From Bermanella sp034112345 (GTDB lineage Bacteria > Pseudomonadota > Gammaproteobacteria > Pseudomonadales > Oceanobacteraceae): a stretch of 38,688 nt of DNA. The notes under the pieces are model-generated. The model was not told the DNA's origin. It did not search any database and was given only the letters and a program-made list of their open reading frames with translations. Location of the stretch: NCBI GenBank assembly GCA_034112345.1, contig JAWUVN010000021.1, positions 1 through 38,688 on the forward strand. Direction: 5' to 3'. Below are positions 1-7,751 of this stretch, piece after piece (position 1 is the first letter of the stretch; each line of letters opens with the position of its first letter). The position numbers and the translations under genes are program-made.

Positions 1-58
1 GTAGAGCAGTAGACTGTTAATCTATTGGTCACTGGTTCGAGTCCAGTTCGAGGAGCCA
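1..58 (+). tRNA. tRNA-Asn (GUU), 5' end cut off by the window
   Basis: The 3' part of a tRNA is visible: an anticodon loop with GTT, a variable loop, a T-arm containing GGTTCGAGTCC, an acceptor 3' strand and an encoded CCA at 56-58. The D-arm is partly missing because the window begins inside the gene. It heads a small plus-strand tRNA group with two tRNA-Pro genes and lies only 4 bp before the first of them, so the three are probably co-transcribed. Confidence 0.9.
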
Positions 59-62
59 CTTT

Positions 63-139
<77 letters not shown>

Positions 140-208
140 TATTTACTTCCCCTGTTAAATTATAATAATCGAAATCCAACAAGGATTTAGAATATTTTAA
201 TATCTGTT

Positions 209-285
<77 letters not shown>

Positions 286-517
286 ATTTTTAATACATTT
301 AAAAATTGAATATCTACATAACACCTATTCCAGAAACTAAAAAATCACAACCTATTAACACTGACAAATTACTAATGATTTCATACAGTAATTTTTTATT
401 TCTTTAAGCCTATACAAGTCACAATAAACACCTTACCCCAGCTTACAAACAGATCAACCACTCCCTGCAAACAACAAAAAACCTTAATCCAGTATTAATT
501 ACACTTATTTTAAACAT
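286..517. other. AT-rich intergenic stretch, no gene seen
   Basis: About 230 bp between the tRNA-Pro genes and the terminator of the minus-strand FKBP gene. It is very AT-rich, has no open frame with a credible ribosome-binding site, and I see no strong hairpin followed by T residues that would end the plus-strand tRNA transcript. Confidence 0.6.
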
Positions 518-544
518 AAAAAAAGCCAGCACATGTGCCAGCTT
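518..544 (-). terminator. Rho-independent terminator of the FKBP lipoprotein gene
   Basis: Read on the minus strand, an AGCTGGCACA / TGTGCTGGCT hairpin is followed directly by a run of seven T residues. It lies about 28 bp past the stop codon of the minus-strand FKBP gene. Confidence 0.85.
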
Positions 545-571
545 CAATTAAATTATAGAATCAATACTGAA

Positions 572-1255
572 TTAAGATTTTTCAATATTCAGCAATTCAA
601 CCTCAAATACTAACGCTGAGTTAGCAGGTATTTTAGGACTAGGGCTTTGCGCACCATATGCTAAATCAGAAGGGATATGTAAACGCCACTTATCACCGAC
701 CTTCATCATTTGAAGCGCTTCGGTCCAACCAGTAATTACACGATTAACAGGGAATTTTGCAGGCGCTCCACGATCAACTGAGCTATCAAATACACTGCCA
801 TCGCTTAGCGTACCATGATAATGAACTTCAACAGTATCCGTTGCCAAAGGCGAATTACCTTCACCCGAAACCAATACTTCATACAACAAGCCTGATTCAG
901 TGGCTTTCACGCCATCTTTTTTAGCTGTTTGAGCCAAATACTCTTCTCCAACTTTTTTCGCTTCATCAGAGCCTTTCTGCTGCTTATTCATTTCTTCTTC
1001 ACGAACTGCCGCGAACGCTTCACGGATTGCCTCTTCTTCTAATCGCGGCTCTTTATCAGCCAACGCATCACGCAAACCCATCAGCATCGCATCTGAATTT
1101 ATATCAATTGGCTGACCCTTTACACTGCGGGCCATACTCATACCAATACCGTAACTCATTTTGTCGATATTAGTCTCAAGGGCAACTTCTTTTTCGCCAT
1201 TACAACCTACCAATACAGTAGCTGCCATCATTGCGATTAAAGGTAACTTACGCAT
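572..1255 (-). CDS. FKBP-type peptidyl-prolyl cis-trans isomerase, lipoprotein
   Basis: Predicted periplasmic prolyl isomerase/chaperone of the FkpA/FklB/Mip type, 227 aa from this start. The N-terminus has a lipoprotein signal with lipobox LVGC (Cys18), so it is probably membrane-anchored rather than soluble. Residues about 25-115 match the FKBP N-terminal dimerisation region (DKMSYGIGMSMA is typical). Residues about 125-225 are the FKBP catalytic fold, with VHYHGTLSDGSVFDSS, the GW of VITGWTEAL, and LAYG. The frame can be extended to TTG at 1288 or internal ATGs at 1276, 1267 and 1261. I prefer ATG 1255 because it gives a normal MRK signal peptide, has a weak GAGA in front, and avoids overlap with the upstream lipoprotein gene, which ends at 1282. 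Family call firm; exact subfamily not. Confidence 0.9.
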   Translation of the reverse strand: MRKLPLIAMMAATVLVGCNGEKEVALETNIDKMSYGIGMSMARSVKGQPIDINSDAMLMGLRDALADKEPRLEEEAIREAFAAVREEEMNKQQKGSDEAKKVGEEYLAQTAKKDGVKATESGLLYEVLVSGEGNSPLATDTVEVHYHGTLSDGSVFDSSVDRGAPAKFPVNRVITGWTEALQMMKVGDKWRLHIPSDLAYGAQSPSPKIPANSALVFEVELLNIEKS

Positions 1256-1281
1256 TTTCATTCTCATTTTTAACATTATTA

Positions 1282-1506
1282 TTAGCAAACAAATCGACCT
1301 TCGCTTTTCAGTCGACGCTTACATTCTCGATGGTAATTTTCACACACTTGATGCTTGGCCGCGTTCATACCAATAGCGTAATCACACTCTTGAACTTTTT
1401 CCCTCAAGTCTCCATCGCTTATACGCGAAAGATCATTACCACATGCCAGTAACATAAAACAGCATACCCACAAACCTGCCACTTTAAACTTGGAAGTTAT
1501 ATTCAT
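1282..1506 (-). CDS. Small Cys-rich lipoprotein, unknown function
   Basis: A 74-aa protein with a signal peptide ending in lipobox LLAC (Cys22), so the mature lipoprotein has only about 53 residues. The mature part is charged and carries four further cysteines (Cys41, 55, 62 and the C-terminal Cys74), enough for two disulfides in the periplasm. I recognise no family. It sits about 26 bp upstream of the FKBP gene on the same strand with no terminator between, so co-expression with that periplasmic folding factor is likely. The ribosome-binding site is weak: GAGG lies about 20 bp upstream, too far. The clean lipobox and conserved-looking cysteine layout argue for a real gene. Confidence 0.65.
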   Translation of the reverse strand: MNITSKFKVAGLWVCCFMLLACGNDLSRISDGDLREKVQECDYAIGMNAAKHQVCENYHRECKRRLKSEGRFVC

Positions 1507-1565
1507 ATTAATAGGCGACCAAATATCCTCTAACGAGATACGCTAGTTTTTATTATTATATAAAA

Positions 1566-1591
1566 CAAAAGCCAGCATTAGCTGGCTTTTG
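1566..1591 (-). terminator. Terminator after the outer-membrane protein gene (possibly bidirectional)
   Basis: A perfect hairpin, AAAAGCCAGC with loop ATTA and GCTGGCTTTT. On the minus strand it is followed by a T-rich run and lies 16 bp after the stop of the gene at 1607-2362. The flanking A and T runs make it symmetric. It also separates that gene from the small lipoprotein gene downstream. Confidence 0.85.
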
Positions 1592-1606
1592 TGTCTTAAA
1601 AAATTA

Positions 1607-2362
1607 TTAAAGGTGTAAGCTAATTCCTAGATATGGACCAGCCACTGTTGTTTTGGCAGACAAATCACCAAAATCAGATTCATCAAGCTCAAGATCAAAA
1701 CTACGATAACCAGCAGAGATACCCACATCCAATAAAGGAATCAAAGGCAGTACATAAGTTAAATTAGCATCAAAATCCGTCATACTTGTATCGCCGTATG
1801 AGATCGTATTTAAATTAGCCGCTAACGAAAGACCTGTTAGGGGAATATCAACACCTGCGTTCAAGTAGCCCATTGGCACAACAAAATCAAAATCTGCCGC
1901 CGCGTTAATACCAGAACCTACGACAGTCATCTTACCGTCAAACTGACGAGCTGTTAAACCAAAGTCAAAAGTTACAATTGGAAGAGGTAAGCTCCAATAG
2001 AAAGTATAATCCGTATGACTAAGATCCAATACTGAATCAACGGCTACGCCGTTAGTGATTGTTTGCCCATTGAAGTTAAAATCGGCAACTACAGAACCAG
2101 CACCATCAGAATCCATTGATGTTTGCTTAATTTTTACATTCGGAATAAGTGGAACAAAATGTTCAAACGCTACATAAGTAACCGCTTGACCACCCGCATC
2201 TAGCTTAAGATCATCTTCAAGATCTGCTGCACCATTCACCACATCACCTGATACAGATTGGTCCCAGTAATAACTACCCGCATACAAATCCACAAGGGGA
2301 AGAGCACTGGCTGCTTGAGGTAAAGTTGCAGCTAGCGCCGCTACCGTTAGGATTTTTTTCAT
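1607..2362 (-). CDS. Small outer-membrane beta-barrel protein (TIGR04219-like)
   Basis: 251 aa with a clear Sec signal peptide cleaved after ASA (residue 20), giving a mature protein beginning LPLVDLYAG. The rest alternates polar and hydrophobic residues in about eight to ten short amphipathic strands and ends in a hydrophobic strand (GISLHL), as in small outer-membrane barrels. The LPLVDLYAG...YYWDQ opening resembles the TIGR04219 outer-membrane protein family. That match is from memory, and the substrate or role is unknown. The start has a good AAAGGA ribosome-binding site. The gene is a single unit, with its own upstream gap of 133 bp and a strong terminator. Confidence 0.75.
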   Translation of the reverse strand: MKKILTVAALAATLPQAASALPLVDLYAGSYYWDQSVSGDVVNGAADLEDDLKLDAGGQAVTYVAFEHFVPLIPNVKIKQTSMDSDGAGSVVADFNFNGQTITNGVAVDSVLDLSHTDYTFYWSLPLPIVTFDFGLTARQFDGKMTVVGSGINAAADFDFVVPMGYLNAGVDIPLTGLSLAANLNTISYGDTSMTDFDANLTYVLPLIPLLDVGISAGYRSFDLELDESDFGDLSAKTTVAGPYLGISLHL

Positions 2363-2495
2363 TGTTATGGTCCTTTATTTTTTTTGTGGCAATGCTTAAG
2401 CTACCACGGCTTTAAGTTACATCCAAATTTAAGCACAAAATAACCGTAAAAACAGCTCTAATTAGGCTACACGGTAACAATTTAACGACAAGTTG

Positions 2496-3257
2496 TTACA
2501 GTTCACACCATGGGAAACCTGTTTCTTGTGTTGCCATGATAATTGAGCTCTTTTCCCAACTAAAGCCGTTGGAAAGCGCATCAATTGCAACCGCTACATT
2601 ATTGTTTTTCTCGCTGATATGCGTAGAGACTAAAAACTGCAAATTATCACAGTTCACATTTTGCAATAACTGAGCTGCCTGCTGGTTATTTAAGTGCCCT
2701 AAATGACCTTCTACCCTAACCTTTAGCCTAGGAGGGTAAGGCCCCATCCTAAGCATTTGAACATCATGATTCGTCTCTAACATCAAGCCATGACAACCGT
2801 CGTACATTTCTAATATATAAGGTGTCAAACTGCCTAAATCTGTCAGTATTCCCAGCTTTTTATCGCCAGGGTCATTCACAACAAACTGAGTAGGTTCCCG
2901 TGCATCATGCGGCACAACCACGGGCGAAATAGACAGTGTTCCAATTTGAAAAGACTCATGACTATCAAAAACAACCAAGTTAGGGATATTACCCAAACCA
3001 TCATATTGGGAGGTACCGTGTGAACAGTATACGGGGATTCGATATTTTCTAGAGAGAGGGCCAACACCCTTTATATGATCACTGTGCTCATGTGTAATTA
3101 AGATCGCGGTTAAATCGAGAGGTGTTAACCCCTTTTGAGCCAATCGAAACTCCACATCTTTCAAAGTAAAACCTGTATCAACTAAAATACAGGTTTCTCC
3201 ATGCTGAATGAGCGTTCCATTACCTTTACTACCACTACCAATACTGCAAAAGCGCAT
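2496..3257 (-). CDS. MBL-fold metallo-hydrolase (YycJ/WalJ-like)
   Basis: A 253-aa cytoplasmic metallo-beta-lactamase-fold enzyme. The metal motif THEHSDH is present (His56, His58, Asp60, His61), preceded by GSGSKGNGTLI and LVDTGF, which are typical of the YycJ-like single-domain hydrolases (putative nuclease or phosphodiesterase activity). More distal ligands are visible in the LETNHD and STHISE segments. The start codon overlaps the bamC stop (TAATG), so it is translationally coupled as the last gene of dapA-bamC-MBL. This order is common in Pseudomonas relatives, where purC often follows; here it does not. The substrate is not known. Confidence 0.88.
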   Translation of the reverse strand: MRFCSIGSGSKGNGTLIQHGETCILVDTGFTLKDVEFRLAQKGLTPLDLTAILITHEHSDHIKGVGPLSRKYRIPVYCSHGTSQYDGLGNIPNLVVFDSHESFQIGTLSISPVVVPHDAREPTQFVVNDPGDKKLGILTDLGSLTPYILEMYDGCHGLMLETNHDVQMLRMGPYPPRLKVRVEGHLGHLNNQQAAQLLQNVNCDNLQFLVSTHISEKNNNVAVAIDALSNGFSWEKSSIIMATQETGFPWCEL

Positions 3258-3916
3258 TAGTTTTGTACTTTATTACTTTCTAAAAGCGTTCCTTGAAGCC
3301 TAGACAATAAAGCCTTAGCATCTTCATCTTCAGCTAAATTATCTTGATCAATGTGCACCGCAACATACACACCACTTCGAGCGCGATTCACTTTAAGCTG
3401 CAAGGGTTTCTGAACAACCTCCGGCTCACTTCCAAACAAACCAGCCCAAAAACCCACCTCACTGACAACTTCAGTATCAATTACTTCAATATAATAAGTG
3501 CCAACACTTCGATTTAAATCGGTGACACTCACTTCCGACACTTTAAGTGCACTACCTATTTCAGACCAAGCCCTAGCAAAAGCAACATTCAGTCGTAAAA
3601 TGGGCGTGCCATTGCCGTCTTTAACTAATTCAGCTTCTAAATCTTTCGAACTTAAACTGGCAAGACTAACTGTATCCTCTTCTTTAGCCTCAATTAACAT
3701 CGAGGCCGGCCTAGGTACTATAAACTCCTCTGGCAATGCAACCACCTTAACATCGGGTATCGCAAGCCTTGGAGTCAAAGTCACACGCGCCACATCTTTA
3801 GGCACTGAAATATTGCCCTGAATTTCTGACTTTAAATAGTCATTGGTTCGATCGTGAACTAACCAGCTACAGCCAGTCATTAGGTTTACCAATACAATCA
3901 ATACAACTAAGCGCAT
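3257..3916 (-). CDS. bamC: BAM complex lipoprotein BamC (NlpB), short form
   Basis: An outer-membrane lipoprotein of the beta-barrel assembly machine. Lipobox MTGC places the lipidated Cys at residue 16. It is followed by a short segment with NDYL and the PKDV...PRLAIPDV stretch that resembles the BamD-binding N-terminal lasso of BamC. The rest has the mixed alpha/beta composition of a helix-grip domain. At 219 aa it is much shorter than E. coli BamC (344 aa) and probably has one helix-grip domain rather than two. Position supports the call: it begins 21 bp after dapA, and dapA-bamC is a conserved pair. Its stop overlaps the next start by one base. Confidence 0.8.
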   Translation of the reverse strand: MRLVVLIVLVNLMTGCSWLVHDRTNDYLKSEIQGNISVPKDVARVTLTPRLAIPDVKVVALPEEFIVPRPASMLIEAKEEDTVSLASLSSKDLEAELVKDGNGTPILRLNVAFARAWSEIGSALKVSEVSVTDLNRSVGTYYIEVIDTEVVSEVGFWAGLFGSEPEVVQKPLQLKVNRARSGVYVAVHIDQDNLAEDEDAKALLSRLQGTLLESNKVQN

Positions 3917-3937
3917 TCAGCACTCCAACTTTTATTA

Positions 3938-4813
3938 TTAAATCAAGTTCCATTGACGCAAGGCATTGCGTAAAGGTTCCCGAAATTCTTCTGCTAAAGG
4001 TGTTAATGGCAATCTAATACCTGGGCCACATAAATTCATTTCATGCATCGCCCACTTAACCGGAATAGGGTTTGACTCGACAAACATAGCGTTATGCAAG
4101 ACCATCAACTTATTATTTAAAGCTTCAGCCTCCTCTGCTTTACCATCCAAAGCTAGTGCACAAAGCTCTGCCATTTCTGCAGGGGCAATATTCGCTGTAA
4201 CTGATATATTCCCTTGTCCTCCCGCTAAAATTAATCGATAAGCAGTTTCATCATCGCCAGAATAAACAGCCATACGACCAGCTACACGAGCTATAACGTC
4301 TTTAGCACGGTCGATATCACCCGTTGCTTCTTTAATGCCTACTATATTTTTAAAATCAGCTAGACGCTCAACTGTTTCAGGCAGCATGTCACAGGCTGTA
4401 CGACCTGGTACGTTATATAAGATTTGATCAACTGATGCAGCCTCAGCAATGGCTTTATGATGTAAGAATAAACCTTCTTGAGTTGGTTTATTATAATAAG
4501 GCGTCACTAAAAGAACCGCATCAACACCTAAGCGTTGCGCTTCTTGAGTTAAATGAATGGCTTCAGATGTTGAATTGGCACCTGTTCCTGCAATAACAGG
4601 AATCCTGCCATTCACTTGCTTAACAACTTCTTCAATGACTTTTAGATGTTCGACATCATTTAGAGTGGCTGATTCACCTGATGTACCCATTGCAACGATA
4701 GAGCTTGTGCCCTTATCGATATGCATCTCCACCAATTTCTCTAGCGCAGACCAATCTACGTCGCCAGAATCCGTCATTGGGGTCGCTAATGCTACAATGC
4801 TTCCGGTAATCAT
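3938..4813 (-). CDS. dapA: 4-hydroxy-tetrahydrodipicolinate synthase DapA
   Basis: Condenses pyruvate with aspartate-4-semialdehyde, the first committed step of lysine and meso-diaminopimelate synthesis. 291 aa, the usual length, as a single TIM barrel. Active-site residues fall at E. coli-like positions: Thr44 in MGTSGES, Tyr107 in YYNKP, Tyr133 in LYNVPGR, Arg138 and the Schiff-base Lys161 in GIKEATGD. The frame stays open upstream to 4876, but the start at 4813 has a strong GGAGAAGG ribosome-binding site and gives the canonical MITGSIVALATPM N-terminus. First gene of the dapA-bamC-MBL unit. Confidence 0.97.
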   Translation of the reverse strand: MITGSIVALATPMTDSGDVDWSALEKLVEMHIDKGTSSIVAMGTSGESATLNDVEHLKVIEEVVKQVNGRIPVIAGTGANSTSEAIHLTQEAQRLGVDAVLLVTPYYNKPTQEGLFLHHKAIAEAASVDQILYNVPGRTACDMLPETVERLADFKNIVGIKEATGDIDRAKDVIARVAGRMAVYSGDDETAYRLILAGGQGNISVTANIAPAEMAELCALALDGKAEEAEALNNKLMVLHNAMFVESNPIPVKWAMHEMNLCGPGIRLPLTPLAEEFREPLRNALRQWNLI

Positions 4814-4908
4814 TAACCTTCTCCGAATGGTAAAAAAATAGATCGCAATGGTACTTATCAAGGCCTGCTGTGGCAAGTGAATACAGGCCTTTGAAGTGAA
4901 ATTAGAAG

Positions 4909-5991
4909 TTAATCCGAAGACTCGCTCTGGGCGGCTTTTACACCTCTAGGCCAAGCCGTTATGACCGCTTTAAATAAGGTTGCCAAAGGAATTGCAAAAA
5001 AGACACCCCACAACCCCCACATTCCTCCAAATACCAACACAGCAAGTATAATAACCACCGGATGCAGATTAACCGCCTCTGAAAATAATAGTGGCACCAA
5101 TACGTTTCCATCCAACGCCTGGATAATAAAGTAAACGGCAACCAAGTAATAAAAATCAGAACTGATCCCCCACTGAAAATAAGCGATCAACACCACTGGA
5201 ATAGTCACAACTGCAGCACCAATATATGGAATAACAACAGATAACCCAACCAAGATAGCTAAAAGTGCGGCATAGTGAATCCCCATAATTGCAAAGGCCA
5301 CATAAGAGGTGAACCCCACCACCCCAATTTCCACTACCTTACCCCGAATATAATTGGCAAACTGCTGATCCATTTCAGACCAAACTTCCCCTATTAATAC
5401 TCGCTTTATTGGCATAATAGATACCCACCATCGCGCCATCATACTGCCGTCTTTCAAAAAGAAAAAAACAAGTAAAGGCACCAGCACCACATAAATCAAA
5501 ATAGCCACAATATTTGGCAAGCTAGACAAAGAAAACGTTACAGCAACCTGACCAATGCGACCAATCTCTTCTGCTACAGTCGCCCCAAGCGCCCTGACTT
5601 GCTCTTCACTAAATATTTGAGGGTAACTATCAGGTAAAAGAATCAATAATTGCTGCCCCTTATTTAACATTCTCGGCAACTCTGAGAATAACTGAGCCAT
5701 CTGAGTCCAAACAGCAGGAATAATAATAAACAAAAAACCAAGACACAGAACAATGAACAACAAAAAGACTAAGATGCTTGCAGACAAATGCCCAACACCT
5801 TTCCTCTTTAGAGCTATGAGAGGCGCTTGCAATAAATAAGCAAGAATCACACTGCCTATGGCTGGCGCAAGAATACTGCCCAAAGTTAACACCACTGCAA
5901 AACCAACAATTAGCAGTAGCAATAAAAATAAAGCTTCTTCATCAGAGAAATACTCATCTACCCAACTGCGAATCAAACGCATCATAGACAT
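4909..5991 (-). CDS. PerM / AI-2E family transporter (membrane permease)
   Basis: A 360-aa inner-membrane protein with about eight hydrophobic segments, two near the N-terminus (residues about 20-75) and the rest after residue 130. The layout is typical of the AI-2E/PerM (UPF0118) family. The PYIGA motif and the late GxxGLWGVFFAIPLA segment are family hallmarks. Substrates are mostly unknown; family members include an AI-2 exporter and Na+/H+ antiporters. The frame can be extended to 6027, inside the upstream TusA-like gene. I choose ATG 5991, 7 bp after that gene's stop, with AGG six bases ahead. The tusA-perM-bepA neighbourhood is conserved in relatives. Confidence 0.88.
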   Translation of the reverse strand: MSMMRLIRSWVDEYFSDEEALFLLLLLIVGFAVVLTLGSILAPAIGSVILAYLLQAPLIALKRKGVGHLSASILVFLLFIVLCLGFLFIIIPAVWTQMAQLFSELPRMLNKGQQLLILLPDSYPQIFSEEQVRALGATVAEEIGRIGQVAVTFSLSSLPNIVAILIYVVLVPLLVFFFLKDGSMMARWWVSIMPIKRVLIGEVWSEMDQQFANYIRGKVVEIGVVGFTSYVAFAIMGIHYAALLAILVGLSVVIPYIGAAVVTIPVVLIAYFQWGISSDFYYLVAVYFIIQALDGNVLVPLLFSEAVNLHPVVIILAVLVFGGMWGLWGVFFAIPLATLFKAVITAWPRGVKAAQSESSD

Positions 5992-5998
5992 AATTTGC

Positions 5999-6238
5999 CT
6001 ACACTCCCTTCTTAATAATAAATACAAACATCTCGTCTATCTCTTGTCTTTCTATCAATATATGAGCAGTTAACTCAACAAAAGCAGGAATATCCCGCCA
6101 AGACCCTGAATCTTTCGTTGAAACCTTTAAAATTTGACCCGCATCCATGGAACTAAGAGACTGCTTGGTTTTCAAAAGAGGCATAGGGCAACGTAAATTT
6201 TCCACATTTAGCAATACATCATAGACCTGCATAACCAT
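5999..6238 (-). CDS. TusA-family sulfurtransferase
   Basis: A 79-aa cytoplasmic sulfur carrier with the family signature LRCPMPLLKTK, which places the persulfide-carrying cysteine at Cys17. Size and fold (beta-alpha-beta-alpha-beta-beta pattern) fit TusA/YeeD proteins, which relay sulfur from cysteine desulfurases to tRNA thiolation or other acceptors. It lies immediately upstream of the PerM-like permease on the same strand and is divergent from bepA, with 83 bp between the two start codons that must hold both promoters. An alternative ATG two codons inward (6232) is possible. Whether it is the true tRNA-2-thiouridine TusA or a paralogue cannot be decided from sequence alone. Confidence 0.9.
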   Translation of the reverse strand: MVMQVYDVLLNVENLRCPMPLLKTKQSLSSMDAGQILKVSTKDSGSWRDIPAFVELTAHILIERQEIDEMFVFIIKKGV

Positions 6239-6321
6239 GTTTACTTAGCCCTAGTTATAAAAAACAGCTAATATTATTCTAAAAGGCCTTAACAGGCGAA
6301 CTATTAAATCGAAGAGAACAC

Positions 6322-7749
6322 ATGCTCAAACTTATATGTGCATTACTAATAATTTATAGCCTACCAACTTATTGCGCTAACAATGAGCTGCCTAGCCTTG
6401 GCGATGCAGCATCAGGCCTGATATCTCTAGACCAAGAACACAAACTAGGCCGAATTTGGTTGCGAAATTTAAGATTACAAGCCTCTACTCTTCACGATCC
6501 AGTTTTAACAGAGTACACCGAAGGGTTAATTTACCGACTCGCTAGCAACAGCCAAGTTCAAGACCGAAGGCTTCAAGTCATCCTATTAGACAATGAACAG
6601 CTCAATGCTTTTGCAGTACCCGGTGGAGTCATTGGTATTAATGCTGGATTATTCTTACACGCAAAAACAGAGTCTCAGTTTGCAGCGGTACTGGCCCATG
6701 AGCTGGCCCACTTAAGTCAAAGACACTTTGCTCGACAAGTCGAAGAAAGCAGGAAGCAAGCCCCTATTGCCATAGCAACACTGCTTGGCAGCATAATGTT
6801 ACTTGCAACCAATAACACCGAAGCAGGCTTTGCAGGGCTTATGACAAGCCAAGCCGCTGCAACCCAATTAGCCCTAAGCTATAGCAGGGACTGGGAAAGA
6901 GAGGCTGATCGCCTTGGTATGCACACACTAGTATCAGCCGAAATCGATCCCAACGGCATGCCCCTAATGTTTAAGCAAATGTTCGAAGCCCACAAATACA
7001 GTGAACGCCCTCCTGAATTTTTACTCACCCACCCCGTCACAGAAAACCGAATAAGCGATGCAGCTGGACGCGTTGACAACCTTACCATGGTAAAAACAAC
7101 TGAAAATCCAGACTATCAGCTAATGAGAACCGCCATTCAAATCAAGTATCAAAAAGAAAGCCACGACCTTAGCCATTACCAAAAATTAAACAGAGACTAC
7201 AAAACAACCACTGAAAAACAAACCGCTCAATATGGCTTGGCCCTTATTCTGTTTAATCAAAAAAAATACAAAGAGGCATTGATACAAATAAACACCCTAC
7301 TCACAAGCAATACAGGAAAAATTCCATTTTTGATTCTTAAGCATCAGATTGAGTATGGTGCAGGCAACCGAACCTTAGCACTTGCACAGCTAGCAGAGTT
7401 AATTGAACTGAATCCAGACAACCACTCACTTGTTGTCACTCGGGCAACATTACTAGCCAACAACAAACAATTCAGAACAGCTGCAGATGAACTGAAAAAT
7501 CACACACGAATCAGACCATCCGACCCAAGCATTTGGTTAAAGCTCAGTGAATACGAAGGCAAATCAAAGAATAAAATTGGAATGTACCAGGCACATGCGG
7601 AGTTTTTATTTTTAACAGGACAAAAAAGCAAAGCTTTAAACCAATTAAAACACGCACTTGAACTAGCAAAAGGGAATTATTTAACCTCTGCCCGCATAGA
7701 ACAACGAGCAAAGGAGATTGAGAAATCTAGCAACGAGATGTCATTCTAA
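6322..7749 (+). CDS. bepA: BepA-type M48 metalloprotease/chaperone with TPR repeats
   Basis: A periplasmic protease and chaperone that supervises assembly of LptD and other outer-membrane proteins. 475 aa. The signal peptide covers about residues 1-19. The zinc protease motif HELAH gives His126, Glu127 and His130, with the third ligand Glu194 in DWEREAD, all characteristic of M48. From about residue 280 onward, helical TPR repeats form the C-terminal substrate-binding part. A GAAGAG ribosome-binding site precedes the ATG. It is divergent from the TusA-like gene and ends two bases before the convergent nadA stop, with no room for a terminator. Confidence 0.92.
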   Translation: MLKLICALLIIYSLPTYCANNELPSLGDAASGLISLDQEHKLGRIWLRNLRLQASTLHDPVLTEYTEGLIYRLASNSQVQDRRLQVILLDNEQLNAFAVPGGVIGINAGLFLHAKTESQFAAVLAHELAHLSQRHFARQVEESRKQAPIAIATLLGSIMLLATNNTEAGFAGLMTSQAAATQLALSYSRDWEREADRLGMHTLVSAEIDPNGMPLMFKQMFEAHKYSERPPEFLLTHPVTENRISDAAGRVDNLTMVKTTENPDYQLMRTAIQIKYQKESHDLSHYQKLNRDYKTTTEKQTAQYGLALILFNQKKYKEALIQINTLLTSNTGKIPFLILKHQIEYGAGNRTLALAQLAELIELNPDNHSLVVTRATLLANNKQFRTAADELKNHTRIRPSDPSIWLKLSEYEGKSKNKIGMYQAHAEFLFLTGQKSKALNQLKHALELAKGNYLTSARIEQRAKEIEKSSNEMSF

Positions 7750-7751
7750 AA

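Noticed and set aside
1256..1288. TTG or earlier ATG starts that lengthen the FKBP lipoprotein by up to 11 residues
   Set aside because: They lack a ribosome-binding site, put extra residues before a normal lipoprotein signal, and the longest overlaps the upstream gene.
2474..2499. GTAACAA / TTGTTAC inverted repeat at the end of the MBL hydrolase gene
   Set aside because: AT-rich 7-bp stem with a 12-nt loop, overlapping the stop codon and with no T run. Too weak to call a terminator.
3498..3821. 107-aa plus-strand frame inside bamC
   Set aside because: Antisense to bamC, no ribosome-binding site, no domain features.
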